Shown here one piece after another: positions 44,182 through 52,673 of a DNA stretch of 64,000 nt. The translations under genes and the position numbers were made by a program. The stretch is taken from positions 87,389 through 151,388 of the forward strand of contig CANRVB010000005.1 of NCBI GenBank assembly GCA_947643165.1, given 5' to 3'. The notes beneath the pieces are model-generated. The model worked only from the letters and a program-made list of their open reading frames with translations, was not told the DNA's origin and ran no database searches. Origin of the DNA: an uncultured Porphyromonadaceae bacterium (GTDB lineage: Bacteria > Bacteroidota > Bacteroidia > Bacteroidales > Muribaculaceae). Within the stretch, counting starts at the first letter, position 1. Every line of letters begins with the position of its first letter.

Positions 44182-44259
44182 TTATACGCGGATCGTCCCG
44201 TCCTCCTTCTGTGCGAAATAGTACGAGCAATAAAAATAATATGCGTAAAATCGGGTCAT
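44182..44259 (-). CDS. Phe/Tyr-rich leader peptide of the pheA operon
   Basis: A 25-codon ORF, ATG at 44259 and TAA at 44182. It begins MTRFYAYYFYCSYYF, so 9 of the first 15 residues are Phe (3) or Tyr (6). The remainder is charged (KEDGTIRV). It lies between a consensus promoter and an intrinsic terminator in front of pheA. Bases 44196-44207, near the end of the leader, are complementary at 9 of 12 positions to the 5' arm of the terminator. A ribosome stalled at the aromatic codons would therefore leave that segment free to form an antiterminator. Its mix of Phe and Tyr suits an operon that makes both. Confidence 0.88.
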   Translation of the reverse strand: MTRFYAYYFYCSYYFAQKEDGTIRV

Positions 44260-44286
44260 TGTTACAATGTTGTTTGAATTGTAATG

Positions 44287-44316
44287 CAAAGGTAGATAAA
44301 AGTTTTTAAATACAAA
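44287..44316 (-). promoter_or_regulatory. Promoter of the pheA operon
   Basis: Minus strand: TTTG at forward 44313-44316, 18 bases, TACCTTTG at 44287-44294. Transcription would start near 44280, about 20 bases before the leader ATG. The remaining 115 bases up to the hydroxysteroid dehydrogenase start at 44432 hold no clear consensus promoter for that gene. Confidence 0.8.
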
Positions 44317-44431
44317 ATTTTGCCGGTTGAAAATTTCATAATATAATCAGTGCGTATTCCTATTGTACATTGATATCGATAAGAATCGGGTTGCTGAGTG
44401 ATAAAAATTGGGCGTGGGTTGTTATATAGGT

Positions 44432-45217
44432 ATGGACAAGAATATAATCGATCTGTTTGATCTGAGTGGAAGGACTGTTGTTGTCACCGGTGGTGGCGAT
44501 GGCATAGGGCGCGGTTGCTGTGAGATACTTGCAGCCGCCGGTGCCAATGTGGTAGTGAGCAACCGTACGTTATGGAAAGCTGAGGCCGTAGCAGATGAAA
44601 TCAAAGCTAAGGGTGGAAATGCGGCCGCTTTGATGTGTGACGTAACAGCCGGTGAAACAGCGCTTCGGCAGTTGATCGATGATGCTGCAGAAATCTTCGG
44701 AACAGTGAATATCCTTATCAACAATGCCGGTGGTGGCGGCGGGGGCAAGGAGGACCCATGGCATATAGATTTGGATTATGTAGAACGCATATATATGATG
44801 AATCTGTTCGCACCATGGGTATTGAGTAAGTATGCGGCTATCTATATGGAACGGTCGGGATACGGGAGTATCGTAAATATCACGTCTATGAGCAGTATAA
44901 ATGCAGACCCATGTATGTCTATATATGGGTCAAGTAAAGCGGCCCTCAATCATTTGTGTGCCAATATGGCTTATGATCTTGGGCCGAAAGGGATACGAAT
45001 AAATTGTGTAGGTCCCGGTGCTGTGCGTACAAAGGCTTTGGCATCGGTATTGACGCCGGAAATAGAAGCTCGTATGCTGTCACATACTCCTATACGACGT
45101 CTTGGCGAAGTGGACGATATAGCTCGGGCTGTACTGTTTCTGGCATCGCCAGCGTCATCTTGGATCAGCGGTCAGACGTTGATGGTAAATGGCGGTGGTG
45201 TGCAGACACTTGATTGA
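44432..45217 (+). CDS. hdhA: 7-alpha-hydroxysteroid dehydrogenase (SDR family)
   Basis: 261 residues from the ATG at 44432 (MDKNIIDLFDLSGRT); an in-frame TTG at 44408 would add eight residues. Classical SDR: TGGGDGIG binds the cofactor, NNAGGGG is the structural motif, and Ser152, Tyr165 and Lys169 form the catalytic set. The sequence follows E. coli HdhA closely, notably TPEIEARMLSHTPIRRLG and SGQTLMVNGGGVQ near the C terminus, and its length is nearly the same. It would oxidise the 7-alpha-hydroxyl of cholic and chenodeoxycholic acid to 7-oxo forms. Other SDR substrates cannot be excluded. Confidence 0.82.
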   Translation: MDKNIIDLFDLSGRTVVVTGGGDGIGRGCCEILAAAGANVVVSNRTLWKAEAVADEIKAKGGNAAALMCDVTAGETALRQLIDDAAEIFGTVNILINNAGGGGGGKEDPWHIDLDYVERIYMMNLFAPWVLSKYAAIYMERSGYGSIVNITSMSSINADPCMSIYGSSKAALNHLCANMAYDLGPKGIRINCVGPGAVRTKALASVLTPEIEARMLSHTPIRRLGEVDDIARAVLFLASPASSWISGQTLMVNGGGVQTLD

Positions 45218-45230
45218 TCGCTACAGTAGC

Positions 45231-46517
45231 TTACTCGCCTATTGGTAGCGTGAGCATGGCGGTAAAGAGTCGACGAGGGTCGCCGAATGCCTCAATTGAT
45301 CGGGCTATAGCTTCCTTAGTGCGATCTATTTTTCCGCTGAACCGCTTTTTACCGTTGATGCGCACTGTCACTTTCTTGTTGAGATCGACCAGATTGTCAT
45401 CAAGAAGCAGTGTGATCTGTCCGGATTCTGCTGGGGTATATGTGCGGTCAAACTTAAGCGCGATTCCCCATTTGGGATCTGTCTCTACTGTCGTGTAGTC
45501 GATATTGTCGATGGTCAGGTCGATTGTGTTTGTAGCTCTGTCGAAAGAGGCATCATACCGGGTACGACGATCTGGATCCGGACGCTGGTCTATAACGAGG
45601 TTATAGAATCCATTGCGATGACGGCCATCCATTTCAAAGTCTTCCCATGTGAAGCGTGCGGGCTCTGAATTACGTGTGAATTGTGACAGCCATTTGGGAG
45701 TTGGAGCGTAGTCAATGAAATGGCCATGATCGGGTATAAGCTCAATCCAATGTCTGTAGTCACCTGAATTGCCAGGTAAAGCAGCTATTGAGTCGAATGA
45801 TGCGGCTGTGATACGTGTGAGATAATCGCGGTAGAAACCATGGTCATCATTGCCAGTGCGGAGCGAGAATGCAATATTGCGGCAATTCTCTACCGGCGCA
45901 TTGATAAGAGGTTCACCACCGGCCATCGGTCCTGCCGCTGCCAGATAGTCAGCGTAGAACGATGCGAGACGTTGCGATCCGTATCCGCCTTCCGATATTC
46001 CCACGAAATAGATTCGGTCGGGATCGACCAAAGGGGACGCAAGAGCTTGACGCAGTACATTCTCCCAGGCCCATTGCTTGGATTTGTGCCACCAACGGTA
46101 CCATTCTCCCTCATTGGGTATGCGGGGAATGAAATAGAGTGATGGTGCATCATCCCACGATAGGGCCAGCTTTAGTCCGTTAGCCCATTCACGGTCACTT
46201 GGACCTGAGCCGTGGAGATAGATAAACAGTGGAAGTTTGCCTATCGAAGTTGTATCACCTTTGAAGCCGTAGCGGAACAGCATTGTGGCATTCTTCTCAA
46301 GATTTTCAGGTAGCACAACCGACGATGTGTCGGCCAACTGAAGTGCTACCGGATCGGGAAGTCTGAAAGAATCAGTGTTGATAGTGGCGGTATACTGTTC
46401 CCACATCTGCTTTTTCATGGACTCCGCATCGCGGCTTGATAGCTTCTTGGCGCTTGCCGTACCTGTGGCGATCATCATCGCCAATACTGATATATAAAGG
46501 GATTTGAAAGTTTTCAT
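45231..46517 (-). CDS. Secreted alpha/beta-hydrolase
   Basis: 428 residues with a signal peptide (to SAKK). FIYLHGSGPSDREW provides the oxyanion turn, FVGISEGGYGSQR the nucleophile Ser in GxSxG, and IPDHGHFIDY a plausible catalytic His. It resembles bacterial esterases and PHB-depolymerase-like hydrolases with a C-terminal beta-sandwich-like extension (from about residue 330). The substrate is unknown. It converges on hdhA with a gap of 13 bases. Confidence 0.78.
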   Translation of the reverse strand: MKTFKSLYISVLAMMIATGTASAKKLSSRDAESMKKQMWEQYTATINTDSFRLPDPVALQLADTSSVVLPENLEKNATMLFRYGFKGDTTSIGKLPLFIYLHGSGPSDREWANGLKLALSWDDAPSLYFIPRIPNEGEWYRWWHKSKQWAWENVLRQALASPLVDPDRIYFVGISEGGYGSQRLASFYADYLAAAGPMAGGEPLINAPVENCRNIAFSLRTGNDDHGFYRDYLTRITAASFDSIAALPGNSGDYRHWIELIPDHGHFIDYAPTPKWLSQFTRNSEPARFTWEDFEMDGRHRNGFYNLVIDQRPDPDRRTRYDASFDRATNTIDLTIDNIDYTTVETDPKWGIALKFDRTYTPAESGQITLLLDDNLVDLNKKVTVRINGKKRFSGKIDRTKEAIARSIEAFGDPRRLFTAMLTLPIGE

Positions 46518-46558
46518 AGCGCAAATATAGCGAAAAATGCTTAACTTCGCAATGTTAT

Positions 46559-49500
46559 TTGATAATTCCCGTTTTGACCGGACTATATAAACTTATAAGG
46601 ACGCTGATAGTGACGTTGTTGCTGTTGGCGGTAGCTGTTCCCGCGCTGCTCTATGTTGTGCTGGCTCTTCCGTCTGTGCAATCCCGAGTGAAAAACCGTG
46701 CGGAGACCCAACTTAGTGTGCTGCTTGATACTAAGGTGGAGATTGGTGATGTGATCATAACACCATTCAACCGGGTGACGTTACGGCGTGTGGCCGTAAT
46801 GGACTGTGCAGGTGATACGGCTTTGAAAGTCAGGCGTCTCGGCGGTGGCGTTTCGTTGACTGACCTCGTATTCAAGCATCGTCTTGTTTTCAATTATGCT
46901 GAGATCATTGGCCTTGATGCGAGATTGAAACGTGACAGTCTGAACGGTCCGCTCAACATTGACTGCATTATAAGAGCCTTGGCCCCAAAGGATAAGAATA
47001 AGCCCCCGACAGATTTTGACTTCAGCATAGATGCCATTGTGATAAGGCAATCATCTGTCAGTTATGATGTGGCTGGCGAACCGGCAAGGGCTCGTGGTAT
47101 TGATCCGAATCATATCATGGTAAGTGATCTACGGGCAGATCTGCGCTTACCACGGATGCAACGTGATGATTACAACATCGATCTGCGCAGACTTGCGTTT
47201 ACCGGACCGTCAGGCTTGCATGTCGAGGGTATAGAGTGTTTGCTGCATATTACCCGCGATAGTATTAGTGCCGATGGCCTTTCGCTTGCTTTGAAATCAT
47301 CCGCACTCAAGTTCGCCCCACTCGAATTAGTTCCGGAGGGTGGTATAAGCAATATAGGCAAAGATCTGGCGTCATTACCTGTCGATGTGGAGTTGTTGCC
47401 GGGTTCGCACATCTCTATGTCAGACCTGAGACCAATACTTGGTTCACATGTGCCTGCTTCGATGATCAACAACATATTCGATCTGGATTTCCATGTGTTT
47501 GGAACCGTCGACAATCTGAATCTTGCAGATCTATCGATAAATGCACATGATGGTGCTACTGGTGCTCATATCGCAGAAATTTCGGCTGCAGGTTCCATCT
47601 CCGGAATTGTGAGCGACATACATAATGCTGAATTTGAGATTGAGGATCTTTCGATAACGGGCGACGGAAAAGGGATAGCCGGGATGGTGCCTGATGTGAA
47701 GGCTGCAACAGTATTGGGAAATGCCGGGAAACTCAGCATCAATCTATCCGGCTCAGGTCATATGGCTTCCGGAAATATTCCGTTGGGAGATGTTGACGTG
47801 AGTATCAATACCGATGACGGCAGTTTGGCGGTGGTGATGGCTACAAAACCACATGCTGGCAAACAGTTCGCGGCAAACGGTTATGTTGAATTGAAAGATG
47901 TCGACATAGCCGCTTTGTTGCATGGGGTATCCGGAAGCGATGCATTGCCGGGTATTCTGTCGGGCCGTATCGATAGCGATATCACGTATGCCAAAAGCTC
48001 TGGAATTGAAGGTACTACAATAGTCGATATAGCAAGCGTTGAGTATAAAGGGCGACTGTTCAATGATATAAAGGCCGCTGTGACAGGAGTCGCGAGGAAG
48101 TATGATATGATGCTTGCTGTCGACAATGACGGGTTGGATATCGATTTGGATGGAGTGCTCGATCTGAATGACAAATCACGAAGAACAATCGACATTGATC
48201 TAACTGCCAATCGGGTAGATCTCAGTATGTTTGGTGTGAAACGATTTACTGATCTGTCGGTTGTCGGTGGCGGGCAAATGGCGTTGATAAATGATACAGA
48301 TGGTATGATGTCGCTCGATGGTAAGATGTCGTTCCGTGATCTTGCCATAGTTGCGGAAGATGGGAAGGAACTCCATATCGATAAGATCGACGTCGTAGCC
48401 GAATCCGAGTCAGATGATGATGGTGGAAGCTCACTGAGCATAACTTCAGATATCCTTGAAGCGCAACTGACCGGAAAAGTCGATCCTTTCACGCTCCCCA
48501 AAGATCTTAAGGCTCTGTATGCTACCATGATACCGGCGCTAATTGATGTGCCGGAGGTTGAGTCGCGAGGGCGCAACGATTTTGCATTTATGCTCAAACT
48601 CCTTACCACGCGCCCGCTTGAGGACATAATAAAATTGCCTGTGCAGGTAAGATATCCTGTGACTCTCGATGGCTCGTTTTCTGCGCCGGCTATGATAGCC
48701 AGCCTTAATTTGTCCGCTCCATACCTGTGGCAGGGAAATAAGGAAATAGACAATACCTCGCTCGTGGTAAGCATGGATGGCAGCCACATAGGCAGACCAA
48801 ATTCCACAGTTACCGCAACTACCACCATGCCAACTAAAAATGGCATGATGACACTTGACATCAATATGGCAGGCCTGGGCGACGCGGCAACGTTGCGTAC
48901 GGCATGGAAAGTTGATAGTACCCGTGATTTTTCTGGTAGCTTGAATTTGTCAGGATCAGTCGAGAAAAGTAGAAACGACGGTAAGCCTGTAGGACGGATA
49001 AGCGTGTTGCCAAGTGAGATGGTGTTCAATGATACTGTGTGGACTGTGTCGCCATCTGTTGTGACGATCGAGAACAATAGTATTGGTGTCGATGGGTTCA
49101 GGGTCGGACGGCAAGGACAGTTCGTTACAATTGATGGAACTGTATCGGCCAATGATTCAGACAGTTTGGAGATAGAACTGAAGGATGTGGATCTTGATTA
49201 TGTGTTCGAGACGCTTAATATAAGCAATGCCATGTTTGGAGGTGTCGCGACAGGTCGGTTCCATGCCAGGAATGTGATGACATCTCACCCCGAGGCCTAT
49301 ACTGATGATCTGAGTGTCAAAGGACTGAAATACAACTTTTCGCTCATGGGCGACGCTTTGATAAAAGCGCGGTATGATTCAGAAAAGCCGGCTGTGATGC
49401 TATCGGCGTTGATCAATCAGCCTAATGGACGGCATTCTACAATAGATGGATATATCAAGCCTACCACAGAAGGCTACATTGATCTTGATATGCAGGCCGA

Positions 49501-51190
49501 CAAAATTGAGGTAGGTTTCATGAAACCATTTATGGAGGCGTTTGCATCAGCGGTTGGCGGTTATGCTTCGGGGCGCGCCCACCTTTATGGAACGTTCCAC
49601 GATATTAATATGAGTGGAGATATATTTGCTGAGGATCTGAGTCTTAAGCTTGATTTTACGGGCACTACATATTGGGCTACTGATTCTGTTCATCTTGATC
49701 CCGGTTATATTGATTTGTCGAACATAAGATTGCGCGACCGCGATGGTAATACCGGAGTGCTTAACGGTTGGCTGGAGCATACAAACTTCCATGAACCGCG
49801 GTTCAAATTTGTTATAAGCGATGCTAAGGATCTGCTTGTTTATGATATCGGTCCGACGCCCGAGCAAGTCTGGTATGGAACAATATATGGTAACGGCGGC
49901 GCGGAGATATATGGTGAACCGGGACGTATAGATATCAAGGTAGATATGTCTACGGCACCTAAGTCGTCCTTTACTTTCATTCTATCGGATACGGAGGAAG
50001 CGTATGATTATACTTTCATAACTTTTCGCGATCGTGAAGCCGATATATCGGGAGAGGAATTGATCGATACCACTACTCCAAGTATTGTACGTGAGCTCCG
50101 GAAGTCGTTGGCAAAAAAGATTGAACAGGAAAGTTCAAGCATATACGACATGAATCTGACAGTGCGCGTCAACGATGATGCACGCCTGATTGTCGTGATG
50201 GACCCAGTGGGTGGAGATGCTATACGTGCGCGTGGCGACGGTGTGATGACCTTGACATATAATAGTGCAAGCGAAGAGCTTGGACTGCGTGGTGATTATA
50301 CCCTTGAGAGTGGAACATACAACTTTACTTTTCAGGATATAATACGTAAGGATTTCAAGATTTATCCTGGAAGTACAATACGTTTTAACGGTGATCCTTA
50401 TTCGGCACAGCTCAATATCGCAGCCGGCTATAGATTGACGGCAAACCTGAGCGATCTCGACGAGTCGTTTCTTGATGATCCTGAGCTGACGCGTACAAGT
50501 GTGCCGGTCGAGGCCGAAATCATCATTACCGGCGATATGCGTCAGCCTGAGATAGGATATGATTTCTCATTCCCGACGCTTAAGGACGATGTGAAACGAA
50601 AAGTAAATTCTATAGTCAGCACTGAGGATATGAGAGCCCGTCAGATGCTGTATCTGCTTGCTCTGAGCCGTTTCTATACACCGGACTATATGACTGCGAC
50701 GAAGGGCAATGAACTGGTGTCGATGGCTTCTTCCACTATATCTTCTCAACTTGGCAATGTGCTGGGCCAACTGACCGATAAATGGAGCATAGCACCCAAC
50801 ATAAGAAGCGATCGTGGTGACTTCAGCGATGTGGAGTTTGATTTGGCTCTATCATCATCATTGCTCAACAATCGGTTGCTGTTTAACGGTAATTTTGGCT
50901 ATCGCGACAAGACTCTGAACAATAACAGCTTCATAGGCGATTTTGATATAGAGTACTTGCTGAATAGATCAGGCTCTTTGAGATTGAAGGCCTATAACCG
51001 ATATAATGATCAGAATTTCTATGTCAAGAATGCCCTTACTACTCAGGGCGTGGGACTTGTATACCGTCGTGACTTCGATGATATGCTTTCATTTCTCCGC
51101 GCATTCAGACGTAAAAAGGATGACGACAAGCCGATTACCGACAGCACCGGTATTATGGCCCCAGATACTATAATCAATAAAACAAGATAG
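46559..51190 (+). CDS. tamB: TamB-family translocation/assembly protein (DUF490)
   Basis: 1543 residues, the longest gene in the window. A single N-terminal membrane helix (TLIVTLLLLAVAVPALLYVVLALP) is followed by a very long beta-helical body of repeated strands. The C-terminal DUF490 domain is near GLRGDYTLESGTYNFTFQDII. This is the architecture of AsmA-like bridges that span the periplasm for lipid or barrel-protein delivery to the outer membrane. The start is a TTG at 46559 behind a variant -7 element (TAACTTCG, 46542-46549); no ATG in frame fits. No tamA/omp85 gene is adjacent. Confidence 0.88.
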   Translation: MIIPVLTGLYKLIRTLIVTLLLLAVAVPALLYVVLALPSVQSRVKNRAETQLSVLLDTKVEIGDVIITPFNRVTLRRVAVMDCAGDTALKVRRLGGGVSLTDLVFKHRLVFNYAEIIGLDARLKRDSLNGPLNIDCIIRALAPKDKNKPPTDFDFSIDAIVIRQSSVSYDVAGEPARARGIDPNHIMVSDLRADLRLPRMQRDDYNIDLRRLAFTGPSGLHVEGIECLLHITRDSISADGLSLALKSSALKFAPLELVPEGGISNIGKDLASLPVDVELLPGSHISMSDLRPILGSHVPASMINNIFDLDFHVFGTVDNLNLADLSINAHDGATGAHIAEISAAGSISGIVSDIHNAEFEIEDLSITGDGKGIAGMVPDVKAATVLGNAGKLSINLSGSGHMASGNIPLGDVDVSINTDDGSLAVVMATKPHAGKQFAANGYVELKDVDIAALLHGVSGSDALPGILSGRIDSDITYAKSSGIEGTTIVDIASVEYKGRLFNDIKAAVTGVARKYDMMLAVDNDGLDIDLDGVLDLNDKSRRTIDIDLTANRVDLSMFGVKRFTDLSVVGGGQMALINDTDGMMSLDGKMSFRDLAIVAEDGKELHIDKIDVVAESESDDDGGSSLSITSDILEAQLTGKVDPFTLPKDLKALYATMIPALIDVPEVESRGRNDFAFMLKLLTTRPLEDIIKLPVQVRYPVTLDGSFSAPAMIASLNLSAPYLWQGNKEIDNTSLVVSMDGSHIGRPNSTVTATTTMPTKNGMMTLDINMAGLGDAATLRTAWKVDSTRDFSGSLNLSGSVEKSRNDGKPVGRISVLPSEMVFNDTVWTVSPSVVTIENNSIGVDGFRVGRQGQFVTIDGTVSANDSDSLEIELKDVDLDYVFETLNISNAMFGGVATGRFHARNVMTSHPEAYTDDLSVKGLKYNFSLMGDALIKARYDSEKPAVMLSALINQPNGRHSTIDGYIKPTTEGYIDLDMQADKIEVGFMKPFMEAFASAVGGYASGRAHLYGTFHDINMSGDIFAEDLSLKLDFTGTTYWATDSVHLDPGYIDLSNIRLRDRDGNTGVLNGWLEHTNFHEPRFKFVISDAKDLLVYDIGPTPEQVWYGTIYGNGGAEIYGEPGRIDIKVDMSTAPKSSFTFILSDTEEAYDYTFITFRDREADISGEELIDTTTPSIVRELRKSLAKKIEQESSSIYDMNLTVRVNDDARLIVVMDPVGGDAIRARGDGVMTLTYNSASEELGLRGDYTLESGTYNFTFQDIIRKDFKIYPGSTIRFNGDPYSAQLNIAAGYRLTANLSDLDESFLDDPELTRTSVPVEAEIIITGDMRQPEIGYDFSFPTLKDDVKRKVNSIVSTEDMRARQMLYLLALSRFYTPDYMTATKGNELVSMASSTISSQLGNVLGQLTDKWSIAPNIRSDRGDFSDVEFDLALSSSLLNNRLLFNGNFGYRDKTLNNNSFIGDFDIEYLLNRSGSLRLKAYNRYNDQNFYVKNALTTQGVGLVYRRDFDDMLSFLRAFRRKKDDDKPITDSTGIMAPDTIINKTR

Positions 51191-51192
51191 AT

Positions 51193-51513
51193 ATGACACC
51201 CGAAGAAAGACTTAGAATAGAGAGTAAGGCTGTTGAATTGCTCCATACTGTGTACGATCCGGAAATACCGGTAGATATTTATAATCTCGGGCTTATATAC
51301 AGAGTCGAAGTAGATGATGACAGTGTGCTTCACGTCGATATGACCCTTACCGCTCCGAGTTGTCCTGCTGCCGAGTTCCTGGTTGAGGATGTCAGGATAA
51401 AATTGGAGTCGATCGAAGGCGTGAAGAGTGTGGATATACAGATAGTCTTCGAGCCTGAATGGAACAAGGATATGATGAGCGAGGAAGCCAAGCTTGATCT
51501 TGGGTTCCTATGA
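51193..51513 (+). CDS. MIP18/DUF59 iron-sulfur assembly protein (SufT-like)
   Basis: 106 residues. VYDPEIPVDIYNLGLIY and TLTAPSCPAAEFLVEDV are the DUF59 signatures, the latter with the conserved Cys. Members help maturate Fe-S proteins. It begins two bases after the tamB stop and 19 bases before the lpxH start, so the three are probably one transcript despite unrelated roles. Confidence 0.9.
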   Translation: MTPEERLRIESKAVELLHTVYDPEIPVDIYNLGLIYRVEVDDDSVLHVDMTLTAPSCPAAEFLVEDVRIKLESIEGVKSVDIQIVFEPEWNKDMMSEEAKLDLGFL

Positions 51514-51532
51514 TAAGTAAGATACAGATACT

Positions 51533-52270
51533 GTGGTCTATTTCCTGAGTGATATACATCTTGGTGCCGGTTATATAGCCGATGAGCATGCTCTTGAACG
51601 TAGTGTGTGCCGTTTGTTGCGCGACATGAAGCGAGACGCTACCCATCTCTATCTGCTCGGCGACATAATCGACTATTGGTTTGAGTACCGTAATGTGGTT
51701 CCGAGAGGCTTCGTCCGCTTTCTCGGCACTCTTGCCGACTTGAGCGATTCTGGAGTTTCCATTACCTGGCTCAAAGGTAATCATGATATCTGGATGACAG
51801 ATTATCTGACTCGTGAAATCGGATGCCGGATTGTCGATGGTGTGCTTGATGAGGAAATATGTGGGCAGCGTATCGTAATGGAGCATGGCGATGGAATAGG
51901 CGATCGTCCGGTAATGTTCAGGATGCTGCGCAGATTGTTCAGAAGTAAAAAGGCGCGATGGCTGTTTGCGGCCATTCATCCACGTTGGACAGTCGGTTTC
52001 GCTCACCGTTGGTCTAAACATAGCCGTAAGGCAGGTGGCTACGCCAATGTCGATACCAGTTCTATCGAGCGTTGGGCTAAAGGTTATTCTGAAGCGCGAG
52101 GTCATGTTGATCATTTCATCATCGGACATCTCCACAAGGCTGTAAGAATAGAGCTGTCACCCGATAGTGATCTTACCGTTCTTGGTGATTCGTTCCGATC
52201 TTACAGCTATGCAAAATTCGATGGCAAAATGATACAATTGCTAAATTTTTCCGGTCCTGAGATAGATTGA
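51533..52270 (+). CDS. lpxH: UDP-2,3-diacylglucosamine hydrolase, LpxH-type
   Basis: 245 residues from a GTG at 51533 (MVYFLSDIHLG). Calcineurin-like metallophosphoesterase with all metal motifs: SDIHLG, GDIIDYWFEY, KGNHD, MEHGDG and GHLH. The DYWFEY tail of motif 2 is typical of LpxH. It releases UMP from UDP-2,3-diacylglucosamine to give lipid X at the inner membrane during lipid A synthesis. Confidence 0.9.
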   Translation: MVYFLSDIHLGAGYIADEHALERSVCRLLRDMKRDATHLYLLGDIIDYWFEYRNVVPRGFVRFLGTLADLSDSGVSITWLKGNHDIWMTDYLTREIGCRIVDGVLDEEICGQRIVMEHGDGIGDRPVMFRMLRRLFRSKKARWLFAAIHPRWTVGFAHRWSKHSRKAGGYANVDTSSIERWAKGYSEARGHVDHFIIGHLHKAVRIELSPDSDLTVLGDSFRSYSYAKFDGKMIQLLNFSGPEID

Positions 52271-52460
52271 AAGGGCGATCTGCGACGTCTGTGAGCATCT
52301 TTAACGTTTGTTTACATATTGAGTATGTCAAATTGTAATTTCGTAATGCGTTGATTGATAGTGTAGTATTGGTGCTGTTTGACAATTTTCTCTAAAATGT
52401 GTCGGAAAAACAGTGTTGCATAACATATTATTATATTCTTTCCGATGGGTGAATAAGGCT

Positions 52461-52559
52461 TAACTTTGCATCAGAAACATAAAGCAATCTTTTTTACCTT
52501 AGAAATTGTACCTATTGGAAACTAATAAGAAGAGACACCGTGATGGTTGTCTCTTTTTT
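52461..52559 (+). ncRNA. Candidate small RNA between lpxH and parC
   Basis: A -7 element TAACTTTG at 52461-52468 (with a poor TTTC -33) is followed about 90 bases later by an intrinsic terminator: hairpin 52531-52554, agagaca and tgtctct arms with an inner extension, then six T at 52554-52559. The transcript would run from about 52474 to 52559. No ORF of any quality lies within it. Because parC has its own promoter downstream, this looks like an independent unit, or the terminator may simply end lpxH transcription. Confidence 0.45.
52531..52559 (+). terminator. Intrinsic terminator between lpxH and parC
   Basis: Stem of about 9 bp with one bulge, followed by six T. Ends the upstream lpxH transcript and the candidate small RNA. 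Confidence 0.85.
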
Positions 52560-52606
52560 ATTATATCAAATACAGCACATTTCGTAAAAATGGCAGGTTG
52601 CAATAA

Positions 52607-52638
52607 TTTGGGCTTTTTGCAAAAAAATTGTAAATTTG
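52607..52638 (+). promoter_or_regulatory. Promoter of parC
   Basis: TTTG at 52607-52610, 20 bases, TAAATTTG at 52631-52638: full consensus. Leader of about 30 bases to the ATG at 52674. The rest of the 403-base gap after lpxH shows nothing else besides the small transcription unit at 52461-52559. Confidence 0.85.
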
Positions 52639-52673
52639 CAAAAAGCTTATCACATCTATAATAGAAAACGAGT

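Noticed and set aside
44087..44230. Extended pheA start in the same frame
   Set aside because: The extension covers the attenuator hairpin and is unlike any PheA; the ATG at 44086 gives the family N terminus.
47881..49152. 423-codon open frame on the minus strand opposite tamB
   Set aside because: Antisense to a well-supported beta-helical gene; the product is a Ser/Pro/Thr-rich shadow with no start context.
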